Source: Candidatus Contendibacter sp.
Lineage (GTDB): Bacteria; Pseudomonadota; Gammaproteobacteria; Competibacterales; Competibacteraceae
Length of the DNA: 62,773 nt
Reading direction: 5' to 3'
Assembly: GCA_029624765.1 (NCBI GenBank)
Contig: JARSSO010000040.1
Location: forward strand, 1-62,773
Below are positions 25,489-34,748 of the stretch, one piece after another (position 1 is the first letter of the stretch; each line of letters begins with the position of its first letter). Under the pieces are notes generated by a model. It made no database searches, had not been told where the DNA came from, and saw only the letters and a list, made by a program, of their open reading frames with translations. A program made the position numbers and the translations under genes.

Positions 25489-27654
25489 TTACGGCAAGAC
25501 ATCCAGCGCCAGGGGATAGACCTTGTTGGCGTTCGCATCCTGATCCTGCTCGCTCAGCGATTTCCAGGCATCCACTTTTTCGCTGATGTCCTTGTACAAC
25601 TGCAACTTAGCCTTGAGACCCTTTTCCAGTTCCGAACGCTCGGCGGGCGCCATGGCCTCGAACTTGTCGTCGCTCATCTCCAAAATGGCGCTCTTGTAAG
25701 GCAGACTTTCGATCCATTTCGGCAACAGGTTCGATTCGGCCAGTTTCTTGGCTTTTTCGAAGTTGATGTCCTGGCCCTTGGCCGCTTCTCCCAGGATGGC
25801 TTGCAGCGATTCGAAGAACTTCATCTGCGTGAGTTCGGCGGTCGCCAGGGCGTCGGTGACCCGCTCCAAGGCGAGAATCAGACTGCTCAAATCCTCCCGG
25901 TTGATGAGCAGGTGGACTTGGAGGGCTCTTTTCCTCGGATCGACCAGATCACGGTCCATAGCCCAGAAGGTGACGTCGCGCGGCGGTTTGCCGGATATAG
26001 TGCCGAGATAGCTAATCAGCGCGCCAGCGATCACCTGTCGGATCGTTCTATCCATATCGCTGTCTTTGCTGGGCGGAACTGGTGCGCCCCCACCTCCCGT
26101 CTCCGATAAGACCGGTGAGGTGGCGGTCGATGGTTTGGTCGCCTCCCCCGTCTCCGATAAGACCGGAATAGCTACGGCGATCTTTCCTGGGTCAACCATG
26201 TTCTTTTTCTTGGCATCCGCAATTACTATTGCAATATCTTTCGATATTGTATCAGCCGCCTCCTTAAAATCAGCCGATTTGGTAACATCCACGGGGAACA
26301 ACGCTGGTTGTTTGCTTTGATCGTTAGTGGCAATAGTGCCGAATTGCCGTTCAGCAATTTCCCAGTCAGCCTTAAATTTCTCATCCCGTAAATGAATGGC
26401 AAAAACATAAACATTCTTATCCCATTCAGGGAGGTTACGGACTCCCAAGGCATCCAAGTTAGTGGTGCTTTGTGGATGTCCTGGATCATGGGCACTGGCA
26501 TCGCCGATCAAAACTAAAAAGTGTGGGCCAGTAGGTCTCCATTGTGTCGAAGTCAAAGATTCCTTGACGCCGGCATAGACTTCTTCGGCGTAATCCTTAC
26601 TGTCCACCGACGTAGCCTTTACCTCTTTATTAACCACCTCAACGAACTGTTCATCTTCAAGCAATGTAGGGGTAAAATTTTTGGCGAGAAACTCCAATCC
26701 AGGTATCAATTCGACTTTATCGCGATAGCCGATGATACCAAATTTAACTGCCTTGCTGATCTCCGGATCTTTAGTAACAGTGCGGGCTAATTGGGCAATA
26801 GTCTCCTTGGTCATGTCCACATAAGGTCCCATCGACTTGGTGAGATCCATGACAAAAACGATGTCCGCAGTCAGGTTTTTGGCAGCCTCACCTTCTATTT
26901 TGTCGCTCCCGCCACCCATTGGCGGTTTTTCTCCGGGATTGGAACGTTGCTCGGGTACGGCGGCGGTAATTTGCAACAGGCGGGTCTCGTCATCGAAGCG
27001 GTTCTCCACCTTGTAATCCAGTACGGGCAAAATATAGAACTTATTCCCAATATCGATGAATTGATTAGGCTCCATGGAGATTACGGCATCCGGATACTGT
27101 TTGTTTTTAATCTGCTCGTAAAGCTTGTTCGCTTGTTCTGGCCGATCCGCTGCGCCAACCACCGCTTCCAGCGCCTGTTTGGTATTGAACATCAAGACGG
27201 GTTTGCGGGCCTCTTCGCCCACGCCGGGATGGGTATAGGACACCACGAGTGCCTGTCGCCATTCCATCACGTCCTTGGCCTGCATCCAGCCCAGCGGCTG
27301 ACTAGTTGTGGAGCCCACCTGATACCAGCCCTTGGGGTCGGCAGGATTGGTATAGTCCACTTCCTGGCGGTCAAATACATAAACGGGGAAAAACGCCTTG
27401 ACGTTGGCAGCCAACACGTTGTCGTCCTTGGCCTCTTTCGATTTGTACAGGTTCGAGAACGGCCGGGGCAAGGCGCGCAAGGGTAATAGGGTGCCTTTTT
27501 CCCGGCACACTTTGCCTGGCTGGCAGTCGATCTCATGAGTGGTCTGTGCGTTGGCCAGTCCGCCGCTCAGGCTGCCAGCCAGCAGGATAACCGCATGGAA
27601 TGCCGGCCAGGTATAAGGGCGGCGCGTTGATTGAATGCAGGTCGTATAAAGCAT
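25489..27654 (-). CDS. Exported von Willebrand factor A domain protein
   Basis: 721 residues; AGGGAG lies 7 bases before the ATG. The signal region is LLAGSLSGGLANA. Residues ~50-135 may be an SH3-like fold (GWYQVGSTTSQPLGWM). The vWA domain (~262-480) has the MIDAS motif D270-L-T-K-S274 and a later LVLIGDASAHD. The C-terminal ~200 residues are helical. A Pro/Ser/Thr linker near residue 500 carries a 17-residue duplication of SPVLSETG-type text. This is the first large gene of a tight vWA-ABC-FtsX-SUMF1 set, implying a periplasmic, metal-dependent assembly coupled to ATP hydrolysis. Confidence 0.85.
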   Translation of the reverse strand: MLYTTCIQSTRRPYTWPAFHAVILLAGSLSGGLANAQTTHEIDCQPGKVCREKGTLLPLRALPRPFSNLYKSKEAKDDNVLAANVKAFFPVYVFDRQEVDYTNPADPKGWYQVGSTTSQPLGWMQAKDVMEWRQALVVSYTHPGVGEEARKPVLMFNTKQALEAVVGAADRPEQANKLYEQIKNKQYPDAVISMEPNQFIDIGNKFYILPVLDYKVENRFDDETRLLQITAAVPEQRSNPGEKPPMGGGSDKIEGEAAKNLTADIVFVMDLTKSMGPYVDMTKETIAQLARTVTKDPEISKAVKFGIIGYRDKVELIPGLEFLAKNFTPTLLEDEQFVEVVNKEVKATSVDSKDYAEEVYAGVKESLTSTQWRPTGPHFLVLIGDASAHDPGHPQSTTNLDALGVRNLPEWDKNVYVFAIHLRDEKFKADWEIAERQFGTIATNDQSKQPALFPVDVTKSADFKEAADTISKDIAIVIADAKKKNMVDPGKIAVAIPVLSETGEATKPSTATSPVLSETGGGGAPVPPSKDSDMDRTIRQVIAGALISYLGTISGKPPRDVTFWAMDRDLVDPRKRALQVHLLINREDLSSLILALERVTDALATAELTQMKFFESLQAILGEAAKGQDINFEKAKKLAESNLLPKWIESLPYKSAILEMSDDKFEAMAPAERSELEKGLKAKLQLYKDISEKVDAWKSLSEQDQDANANKVYPLALDVLP

Positions 27655-27734
27655 GTTTTTCTCCCTAGATGCGGGTTGTTGTTCGGATAACGTTCACTGG
27701 ATTATTAAAAAGTTGAATAGGATGTTGTTGGCGC

Positions 27735-28754
27735 TCAATCTACCACCACAATCACTTGAGCATTGCGAAGGAAGCCCGCGCCAGTCTCGGCCGATTTCAC
27801 CTGTTTCGCGGTTTCGTCGTCCAATATCAGATCAGTTTTATTGGTCCCGCTGGTAGCCACCGCCTTTACCACTAATGGATTGAGGCCAGTGCGCGGCTGT
27901 TGCCGAGCAACATCCAGAGATTTCTTGTAATCGCACATTCCCCGCTCGGTGGCGGCGTTGGGATCGACGATGGTCAGGTCGTAAAGTACGTCTCCGGCTT
28001 GGGAAATCAGTTTGGGGAACGCGGCGGGACTGGGATTGAGGCCGCGAGCATCCACGATCAACCCGGTGTAAATCGCCGGCTTTGGTGCGAGGGTGGCCGG
28101 CGCGTCGCCCGAGGAAACGCCAGGCGTAGCTTGCGGGAACGTGGCGGCTGACTGACCAGCCGATGGAACGCTGGGCGTCGAGGTCTGTGGCGGATTGAGA
28201 GGGGCATGGGTTGCGTGGGTCACGGTCTTGGCCTGCTGAACCCTGATCATCTGGGTAGGGAGCAGCGAGGCGGTTAGTCCCTCCGATCCGGTCATCGGCA
28301 TCGACATCATGATCTGATAGCTGCCGTCGCTGGCTTGACGCAGTTCCGCGACCGTTGCGTTCTTGATCAGCCCCGACACCCGGGTTTGCACGGTGCGGTT
28401 CTCATTGATGAAGTTGCGGGTAGTGGACTCGGCGTCCACCTTCACTTCCTTGACGGTTTCCAGCAGGCGAGCCATGGCTTCGTCAATCGCCGCCCGCTTG
28501 GCGCGCACCCGGGCCTGGGCCGGATTGACCGCATCCATCGGCGGCACGCCGTCGCCCACCGCGTAGACGGTCTTATTGTCCCAGTCGATACGGCCGATCA
28601 TCTCGTTTTCGAGGGTGCTGACGGTTTGCACCATCGGTTCCCCGGCTTCCTTCCGCACCGACAGATGACCGGCGCCGCTATCCTGAGCTTGGGCGGTGCT
28701 CAGCAGAAGCAGACCAGCCAGTGCGATGGGTAACCCAGACCTGGGCATGTTCAT
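27735..28754 (-). CDS. Exported LPP20/FlgP-like protein
   Basis: 339 residues from the ATG at 28754 (GGAG 9 bases upstream). It has a signal peptide (LPIALAGLLLLSTAQA). Residues ~50-165 show the LPP20 pattern of Ala-rich helix and strands (RVRAKRAAIDEAMARLLETV ... RVSGLIKNATVAELRQ ... YQIMMSMPM). A Pro/Thr/Ser linker of ~60 residues leads to a C-terminal domain (YTGLIVDARGLNPSPAAFP, VLYDLTIVDPN, ERGMCDYKKSL, NPLVVKAVA) shared with 5140-6609. FlgP-family proteins build outer-membrane rings round the flagellar motor, but no flagellar genes are nearby. It is the likely first gene of the minus-strand operon. Confidence 0.75.
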   Translation of the reverse strand: MNMPRSGLPIALAGLLLLSTAQAQDSGAGHLSVRKEAGEPMVQTVSTLENEMIGRIDWDNKTVYAVGDGVPPMDAVNPAQARVRAKRAAIDEAMARLLETVKEVKVDAESTTRNFINENRTVQTRVSGLIKNATVAELRQASDGSYQIMMSMPMTGSEGLTASLLPTQMIRVQQAKTVTHATHAPLNPPQTSTPSVPSAGQSAATFPQATPGVSSGDAPATLAPKPAIYTGLIVDARGLNPSPAAFPKLISQAGDVLYDLTIVDPNAATERGMCDYKKSLDVARQQPRTGLNPLVVKAVATSGTNKTDLILDDETAKQVKSAETGAGFLRNAQVIVVVD

Positions 28755-29275
28755 TAAAGGTAACTCCATGAAAATTATTGTGAATATGGGGATCGAGGCT
28801 TACGGTATCATCTTGGCTCCTCTTGGCCAAAACATGGGCGGGAAATCCTTGAAAAGTGGTAAGTCCGCAGGCACGCCCGCTCTACACAAACCAAGCCTTC
28901 GATCCGTATGGCGGGAACCGGCTTCCGGCCAGCTTTTGGCTGATCCATTTAAACTTATTAGATTTTCCTCAAAAATCAATGATTAAGTTTTATACAACAT
29001 TGGAGAATAGAGGTCATGAATTGTGCTCGTGAAGGGCGCACTTTTAAAGAAAATTGTATTATTTAAATACATATTAACCGATCCAGCCCTGAATACTGGT
29101 CGATCCGGACCAAGGTCGGCGCCGGCGGACATAAGGTCATCTTCACCGAAGCTTTACCAGGATTTTAAATTTTCCCGCCCATGGCCTAGGTAAGCGCGGG
29201 GCAGGTGTCACTTGAAAAGTTCACCCACAAGCCCCGGCGATCCCGGCAGTAGTCATATACCTTGGAGATATAGCA
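28755..29275. other. Non-coding divergent region
   Basis: This ~520-base stretch between the divergent LPP20-like and CHAP genes holds no convincing gene. It contains TTTCCCGCCCATG twice: reversed near 28833-28845 and forward at 29171-29183. The same string occurs forward at 6631-6643. It probably carries promoters for both flanking genes; none can be placed reliably. The right part has an AT-rich stretch (about 29040-29085). Confidence 0.5.
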
Positions 29276-30313
29276 ATGAAGACCAACCAACTTCTGATGT
29301 CCAGCGCCCTGATTCTGAATTTTTGTTTGAGTGGCGCAGCGTTTAGTCAATCCATGGAGGAGGACTCTCAACCTGTGGAGGAGTCTTCAGATAGCGCAAT
29401 GCTTTTAGGCAATATGGTCGATCATCGGAGCGGGGTAACAGACACCGATGAAAAACCCTACGAGATTTACCAAATAATGAGCATTACGGGAATAAGGTCC
29501 TGGTTTGACAATAATTTCAATACCGACGCCACCTTGCCCGTTCACTATCTCAGTGAAACCGTGCAGGAAGTCACTACCTTGGAGGGAAAACCTGCTTTGG
29601 CTTTTAAAACTTCCGAGTATGAAAAGCTGATGCAGAATTTGCTGGTGGATGATTCGGAAAGCCAGCTCGTATTGTATCGGATAGTCGCCGAGGACAGCTC
29701 AAAACTACTCATGCAGATGCTCGGTTTCATTCCCGCTGAAACACCAAGTGTAGACACAGGAAGACGAGCGATTCAGGCCAATAGGCAACCGACGGCGGCT
29801 GCCAATCCCCCCGCTTCATGCCAAAATAATAAATACCGATTCGGGGCGATAACGGGTACTTATAACGGCGTACCTGCTTATAGTAACTGCCAGTCTATTT
29901 ATGTGTCTGACCAGCCCAGTTCCTATTCGGGGTATACTACTGGCTGGAAATGGCAATGCGTCGAGTATGTAGCACGATATTTTAAGGCCATATTTAATAA
30001 GAAAATTGCTGGCGGAGACGCAAATTCCTATTGTGCCAGGGCATCCGAAAAAGGGTTGAAAAAGTCGGACAATGGTAAAACCAGCGATAAACCTCAGCCG
30101 GGTAACGTTATCTGCTCGAATGGAGGTAAACATGGCCACTGTGCCATAATTCGCGCGGTGGGAAGCGATTATGTTGAAGTTATCGAACAGAACTTCAATA
30201 ATTCCTCTTCCGATGCGAATCATCGATTGTCTTTGAAAAAGATTGATGGCAAGTATAAGGTTGGAGATTTCAGCAAGTCCCACCCAGTGGCTTGCTGGAT
30301 GTGGCCGAAATAA
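29276..30313 (+). CDS. Exported CHAP-domain peptidoglycan amidase/endopeptidase
   Basis: 345 residues with a signal peptide (MSSALILNFCLSGAAFS). The N-terminal ~150 residues are acidic and unrecognised. The CHAP domain (~205-345) shows the catalytic Cys in KWQCVEYVARYF, the His in GHCAIIRAV and the V-EQNF strand (EVIEQNFNN). CHAP enzymes cut peptidoglycan amide bonds; secreted copies act in wall remodelling or as effectors. GGAG lies 9 bases upstream. It is followed by a hairpin at 30337, so it may be a single-gene unit. Confidence 0.85.
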   Translation: MKTNQLLMSSALILNFCLSGAAFSQSMEEDSQPVEESSDSAMLLGNMVDHRSGVTDTDEKPYEIYQIMSITGIRSWFDNNFNTDATLPVHYLSETVQEVTTLEGKPALAFKTSEYEKLMQNLLVDDSESQLVLYRIVAEDSSKLLMQMLGFIPAETPSVDTGRRAIQANRQPTAAANPPASCQNNKYRFGAITGTYNGVPAYSNCQSIYVSDQPSSYSGYTTGWKWQCVEYVARYFKAIFNKKIAGGDANSYCARASEKGLKKSDNGKTSDKPQPGNVICSNGGKHGHCAIIRAVGSDYVEVIEQNFNNSSSDANHRLSLKKIDGKYKVGDFSKSHPVACWMWPK

Positions 30314-30336
30314 CACTATCCTTTAAATATTTTATA

Positions 30337-30361
30337 CCCCTCACTTGTAAATGGTGAGGGG
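30337..30361 (+). terminator. Stem-loop after CHAP gene
   Basis: CCCCTCAC and GTGAGGGG form a perfect 8-bp stem around a 9-base loop, 24 bases after the CHAP stop codon. The following TTGAATAAATATTTG is AT-rich but lacks a clean U-tract, so this is a probable rather than certain rho-independent terminator. Confidence 0.6.
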
Positions 30362-30485
30362 TTGAATAAATATTTGCAGGATGAGCCGAGGCGCGAAGTC
30401 CATCAAAATGGGGAAGACAAGAGGGGGCCTGAACGATTGCGTTCGAAACGGTGATTCCACGAATCAGACAGGATCGTTATAACTC

Positions 30486-32117
30486 ATGAAAACAGTTCCA
30501 GCGAAGTCTTTTTCTCTAATCGTAATTAGCTTGATACTCTTAAATTCCATAGCCTGTGCTGCTCATGAGGAATCCTTGAAGACCCCTTACCTTGAGTGGC
30601 GACAACATGTTGATATTAGCAATATTGGGGTGAATCTGGATATTACGGCTTCTCCTCAAGGAGATATTTATATCAGCAGCTCATCGCAGAGAAAATTATG
30701 GGAGTTGGATAAAATAACTCAACGTTTTTTCACAATCGAACCACGCCAAAACGGCTTACCCGCACGTTTATTTCCAGAGGCGATTGCAGTGGATGCACAA
30801 GATCAATTATGGGTGACGGATAAAACACTACATCAAGTTCAAATGTTCGATAAGAATGGCAAACTTCTCCAAATCCACGGCGGTCCGGAACAACCACTGG
30901 TAACGCCGACAGCCATAAACCGGTTCAACGAAGGTATGGCGATATGGGATAAATCAACTGGAAAGCTATGGATGCTGGTTCAAGGTAAGCTTCAGGTTCA
31001 GCAGTTGGATGCGACCGCTATACAATGCATGGCCGCTAGCCTCGATACGGCTTTTTGCCTGCAAACCGATGGTCGGGAACTGGTAAAGTATCAAAATGGA
31101 AAAATAATCGTGCGCCAGATTCTCGCCAAGGATATATACTCCAATATCAGTGATTTTGAGCTGGGAAGAGAGGGAAGCTTATTGATTTTAAATTCGATGG
31201 AAAAAACCCTGCTGGTTTTGTCTCCTGAACTAAAACTTCAATATCAGTTCGATAGTTATAAGAGCTTGTTGCGAAAACCAACCCGGTTGGCCCTGCAAGG
31301 CGACCAAATCTGGCTGATTGACGAAGGCCGCCAAGAACTGCTCCAGTTTGACCTGCGCTGGGCCACCACCGGCTTGGAACATGCCCTGTTGGGCGAGGAG
31401 TATTTATCGGTCAATCTACCCAAACCGGCTTTGGAAGAACTGGATAAAGCAATCAAGCTGGGCTTCCGGGACCCTCAAACCTTCTTATTGAAAGGCAAGG
31501 CTCAGTATCGGCTTAAGTTATATGCCGAAGCCTTAAATTCCTTCTCGCAGGCTAAAGAAGCGGGCGCTGATATCAATTTTTGGCAAGCGAATACTCTGTT
31601 TCAACTGGGGCAATATGAAAAATCATTAACTGTCTACAACCAACTATTGGCAACCGGTGGAATGGAAAAAACCATGGTACGCTTTAATATTGCGCAAACC
31701 TTGATAGCACTGAAGCGATTTGCCGAGGCTGAACCCATCTTCCGACAACTCATCCAGCAGGAACCCAATAACGCACAGGCTCAGCTCGGCTTGGGACGCG
31801 CGCTGATGGGGTTACACCGTTACACCGACCTTATCAACCAGCTCAATAGCCTGGTTTCCGATAAGACAGTAGGCCGCGAGGTCCGCCACTCTCTCGGCCT
31901 TGCTTGGATGGAGACTGGAAAACTTGAAATCGCCCTGCCCCTGCTGGAGCGCGCCGCCCAGGAAGGCCCCTATTTCAAGGAAGCATTACAGGCCGTGGTA
32001 ATCATTCACCGACGCTTGGGATCGACCGAACGGGCCGCGCACTACGAAAATCAACTGAAAATTTTCGAGCGACAAGTTGATCAGCTAAGCACATTTCATC
32101 TGCTGGAGAGCGAATAA
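30486..32117 (+). CDS. Exported beta-propeller / TPR protein
   Basis: 543 residues. The N-terminal signal ends near NSIAC, a possible weak lipobox. Residues ~30-300 read like NHL-type propeller blades (ITASPQGDIYISSSS, AIAVDAQDQLWVTDK, QVQMFDKNGKLLQIHGG). From ~305 there are TPR units (LEELDKAIKLG, YAEALNSFSQAKEAG, YEKSLTVYNQLLA, FAEAEPIFRQLIQQEPNNAQ, LEIALPLLERAAQ). TPR arrays bind partner proteins. The stop overlaps the next start (TAATG), so it pairs with the FlgT-like gene. Confidence 0.75.
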   Translation: MKTVPAKSFSLIVISLILLNSIACAAHEESLKTPYLEWRQHVDISNIGVNLDITASPQGDIYISSSSQRKLWELDKITQRFFTIEPRQNGLPARLFPEAIAVDAQDQLWVTDKTLHQVQMFDKNGKLLQIHGGPEQPLVTPTAINRFNEGMAIWDKSTGKLWMLVQGKLQVQQLDATAIQCMAASLDTAFCLQTDGRELVKYQNGKIIVRQILAKDIYSNISDFELGREGSLLILNSMEKTLLVLSPELKLQYQFDSYKSLLRKPTRLALQGDQIWLIDEGRQELLQFDLRWATTGLEHALLGEEYLSVNLPKPALEELDKAIKLGFRDPQTFLLKGKAQYRLKLYAEALNSFSQAKEAGADINFWQANTLFQLGQYEKSLTVYNQLLATGGMEKTMVRFNIAQTLIALKRFAEAEPIFRQLIQQEPNNAQAQLGLGRALMGLHRYTDLINQLNSLVSDKTVGREVRHSLGLAWMETGKLEIALPLLERAAQEGPYFKEALQAVVIIHRRLGSTERAAHYENQLKIFERQVDQLSTFHLLESE

Positions 32118-33172
32118 TGAAAACTGCTCATTTTAGGTTAGCTGGGCTTTGCTTGTTGCTGATGGGGTACTCTTGGGCGGGACCGGTTATGGCCGATGAT
32201 CAGCCGATGACGATTACCGTGTCCGGCGAGGCCATTCTGGTAGAAAATAACCTACCGCAAGCTCGCCAGCACGCCTTGCGAGAAGCTTTTAGCGCCGCGC
32301 TCACCCAACTCCTGGGTAGCTACATCAATGCCGAGAGTTATACCCGTAATTATGAATCCATTGAGCGCGGCGTGTATAGCAAAACGCAAGGCTATGTGAA
32401 GAACTACCAGGTTCTGAAAGAAAACATGGACGATGATCTGTTGACCGTCACGGTGCAAGTGACGGTTATGACCAAACCTGTGCTGGATGATTTGACTGCT
32501 TTGGGTATTATCCTGCAAGCAGTGGGTAATCCCGTTATTCTTGTTCAAGGCGACGACGAGGGGTTGGCCGACTCGCAGTCGGCCCAGTTTTTCAAGCAAG
32601 CCCTGGCCGAAAAAGGTTTTCAAGTCATTCAAAGCGATCCATCTCAAGCGGATATTATCGTGCGTCTGACCGGGCGCATTCGAAATCAATCCGAACTCAA
32701 CTCCATGCATGGCGCCATTGCTGCCGTCGAAGCGACTGCTCATTGGCGCAACAACAACCGCCTGATCGCGACCGGTTCAACCATGGGCAATGGCGCTGGA
32801 CTTAACAACTCGGATGCGCTAAAGGCGGCCTACACCAAGGCGGCTGAAACCCTGTTTCCGGATTTTTTGAAAAGCACCCTGACCCGCTGGCAGGATGAGG
32901 CCAACAACGGTCATCCCATCGAAGTGACTGTTGCTAATACCGACTATCGCCAGGCGCAATTGTTGCGCAGTCGGTTTGCCAGGCTTCTTGGCGTCAAGAA
33001 AGCAACCCTGAAAAGCTTTAGCGGAGACTTGGCGATTTTTATCGTTGACTTTAGCGGAAATGCGGATTTACTCGCCGATCTGATCCAGCGGACTCGTTAT
33101 CAGAATATTTCTTTGCAAGTCACATGGCTTGAAATTGATCGGATATCTTTGAAAGCCAGCGTCCATCAGTGA
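32117..33172 (+). CDS. Exported FlgT-like protein
   Basis: 351 residues, signal peptide ending near VMA. Residues ~30-115 have the FlgT N-terminal pattern: VSGEAILVENNLPQARQHAL, REAFSAALTQLLGSYI, YSKTQGYVKNYQVLKENMDD, LLTVTVQVTV. FlgT organises the H-ring of Vibrio sodium-driven flagella. The middle (~130-260) resembles the FlgT/LPP20 follow-on fold (VEATAHWRNNNRLIATGS). With no motility genes around, it is more likely part of a non-flagellar envelope complex with the two FlgO-like proteins and the FlgP-like one. Confidence 0.65.
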   Translation: MKTAHFRLAGLCLLLMGYSWAGPVMADDQPMTITVSGEAILVENNLPQARQHALREAFSAALTQLLGSYINAESYTRNYESIERGVYSKTQGYVKNYQVLKENMDDDLLTVTVQVTVMTKPVLDDLTALGIILQAVGNPVILVQGDDEGLADSQSAQFFKQALAEKGFQVIQSDPSQADIIVRLTGRIRNQSELNSMHGAIAAVEATAHWRNNNRLIATGSTMGNGAGLNNSDALKAAYTKAAETLFPDFLKSTLTRWQDEANNGHPIEVTVANTDYRQAQLLRSRFARLLGVKKATLKSFSGDLAIFIVDFSGNADLLADLIQRTRYQNISLQVTWLEIDRISLKASVHQ

Positions 33173-33292
33173 ATTTCCACCAGTGTCCGACAGGCGTTCA
33201 AATTGACTGGGCCACACCAATTCCGTACCCATGTCATGCCGCTAGCCGTGGGCTGGGCAAAAACGCGGCGTTGCTCGGCCATATCCTGAAAT

Positions 33293-33323
33293 GTTGGGCT
33301 TCACTACGTTCAGCCCAACCTAC
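33293..33323 (-). repeat. REP-type palindrome, GTAGGTTGGGCT...AGCCCAAC
   Basis: On the minus strand it reads GTAGGTTGGGCT, then an 11-base loop, then AGCCCAAC: an 8-bp perfect stem with the conserved GTAG-type head. This string class is widely dispersed in gammaproteobacterial genomes. It sits between the convergent FlgT-like and pmbA genes and may act as a bidirectional terminator. A related element lies at 59604-59630. Confidence 0.65.
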
Positions 33324-33363
33324 TACTGGGCTTCCGCCCAAATGGCCGGATTGACCGCCGCCC

Positions 33364-34719
33364 TCACTCCCCCGCCACCGTCATCCGCTCCAGCAGCAGC
33401 GAGCCACAGCGGATGCCACCGCGTGTATCCATGTCGTTGCCGACTGCTACGACGCCTTGAAACATCTCGGCCAGATTGCCAGCAATGGTGATTTCGTGAA
33501 CGGGAAACTGGATTTCGCCGTGCTCCACCCAGAAGCCGGCCGCTCCGCGCGAGTAGTCGCCGGTCACCAGATTGACGCCATGGCCGAGCAACTCGGTCAC
33601 CCACAGCCCGGTATCCAGTTGCCGCAACAAGTCCGCGTGACCGAGCGGGCCGGGTTCGACGATTAGGTTGTGAGCGCCGCCGGCGTTGCCGGTGGTCTCC
33701 ATCCCTAGCCGGCGGGCCGAGTAGCTGTCCAGCACATACCCTTGCAACACGCCGCCGCTGACCAGATCGCGGTCGGCGGTCGCCACTCCTTCGCTGTCGA
33801 AGGGGGCGCTGCCCAACGCCTTGCGCAGATGTGGCCGTTCCCGGATGGTCACGAACGCGGGGAAGACTGGCGTCCCCAGCCGATCCAGCAGGAACGAAGC
33901 CTTGCGATACAGCGCGCCGCCCCGGATGGCGGCGATGCCGTGGCCAATCAGACCCCGCGCCAGTTCCGGGGCGAACAAGACCGGTACTTGCCGGGTTCCC
34001 AGCCGGCGGCTACCCAGACGACGCAGCGCCCGTTCCGCCGCTTTCCGACCGACCGCGACTGGCGGTTCCAGTTCGTTGCGGTCGCGCGCCGCCGAGTACC
34101 AGTGGTTGCGCTGCATCCCACTCTCGTCCTGGGCGATCACCGAGCAACTGACGGAATGCCGGGTCGTGGGATAACCGCCGCAAAAACCGTGGGAGTTGCC
34201 GTAGACCATCAGCCCGCCATGGGTGGCGACGCTGCCGCCTTCCGAGTTGCGGATGCGCGAGTCCAGCGTCAACGCCGCCGCTTCGCAGTCACGGGCCAGA
34301 TCGATGCCCTCCTCGGCGGTCAGCGGCCAGGGATGATAGAGATCGAGATCGGGAATTTCCCGCGCCAACCGGTCGGGATCGGCCAGGCCGGCGCAGGGAT
34401 CGGCGGCGGTGTGGCGAGCGATGGCGCAGGCGCTTTGGACGGTGTCGCGCATCGCTTCCGGCCGCCAGTCGGCGGTGCTGGCCGCGCCCTGGCTTTGCCC
34501 GAAATAGACCGTGACGCCGAGACCCCGCTGACGGTGATGTTCCAGGGTTTCGACCTCGCCCATGCGGACGGTAACGGACAAGGCGCTGCTGAAACTGACC
34601 GCCGCCTCGGCGGCGCTGGCGCCCTGGACGCGCGCCTCGGCCAGAATGGCGGCGACCAGGGTTTCCAGGTGATCCCGCGCCGGCAGCGGCGCGGCGGTGC
34701 GAGCAATGATTTCGGACAT
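33364..34719 (-). CDS. pmbA: Metalloprotease PmbA/TldE
   Basis: 451 residues from the ATG at 34719. This is the partner of TldD in a heterodimeric protease that degrades unfolded peptides, matures microcin B17 and acts in CcdA turnover. Family blocks are VRMGEVETLEHHRQRGLGVTVYFG near the N-terminus, GGYPTTRHSVSCSVIAQ and, near the end, GNAGGAHNLIVEPG, ELLGHGVNLVTGDYSRGAAG and AEMFQGVVAVGNDMDTRG. PmbA lacks the zinc motif, as expected. It lies 29 bases after tldD, so both are likely in the operon from leuS or rng. Confidence 0.95.
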   Translation of the reverse strand: MSEIIARTAAPLPARDHLETLVAAILAEARVQGASAAEAAVSFSSALSVTVRMGEVETLEHHRQRGLGVTVYFGQSQGAASTADWRPEAMRDTVQSACAIARHTAADPCAGLADPDRLAREIPDLDLYHPWPLTAEEGIDLARDCEAAALTLDSRIRNSEGGSVATHGGLMVYGNSHGFCGGYPTTRHSVSCSVIAQDESGMQRNHWYSAARDRNELEPPVAVGRKAAERALRRLGSRRLGTRQVPVLFAPELARGLIGHGIAAIRGGALYRKASFLLDRLGTPVFPAFVTIRERPHLRKALGSAPFDSEGVATADRDLVSGGVLQGYVLDSYSARRLGMETTGNAGGAHNLIVEPGPLGHADLLRQLDTGLWVTELLGHGVNLVTGDYSRGAAGFWVEHGEIQFPVHEITIAGNLAEMFQGVVAVGNDMDTRGGIRCGSLLLERMTVAGE

Positions 34720-34748
34720 GGCTGGTCTTCGGCTATCGGATGGCGAGA

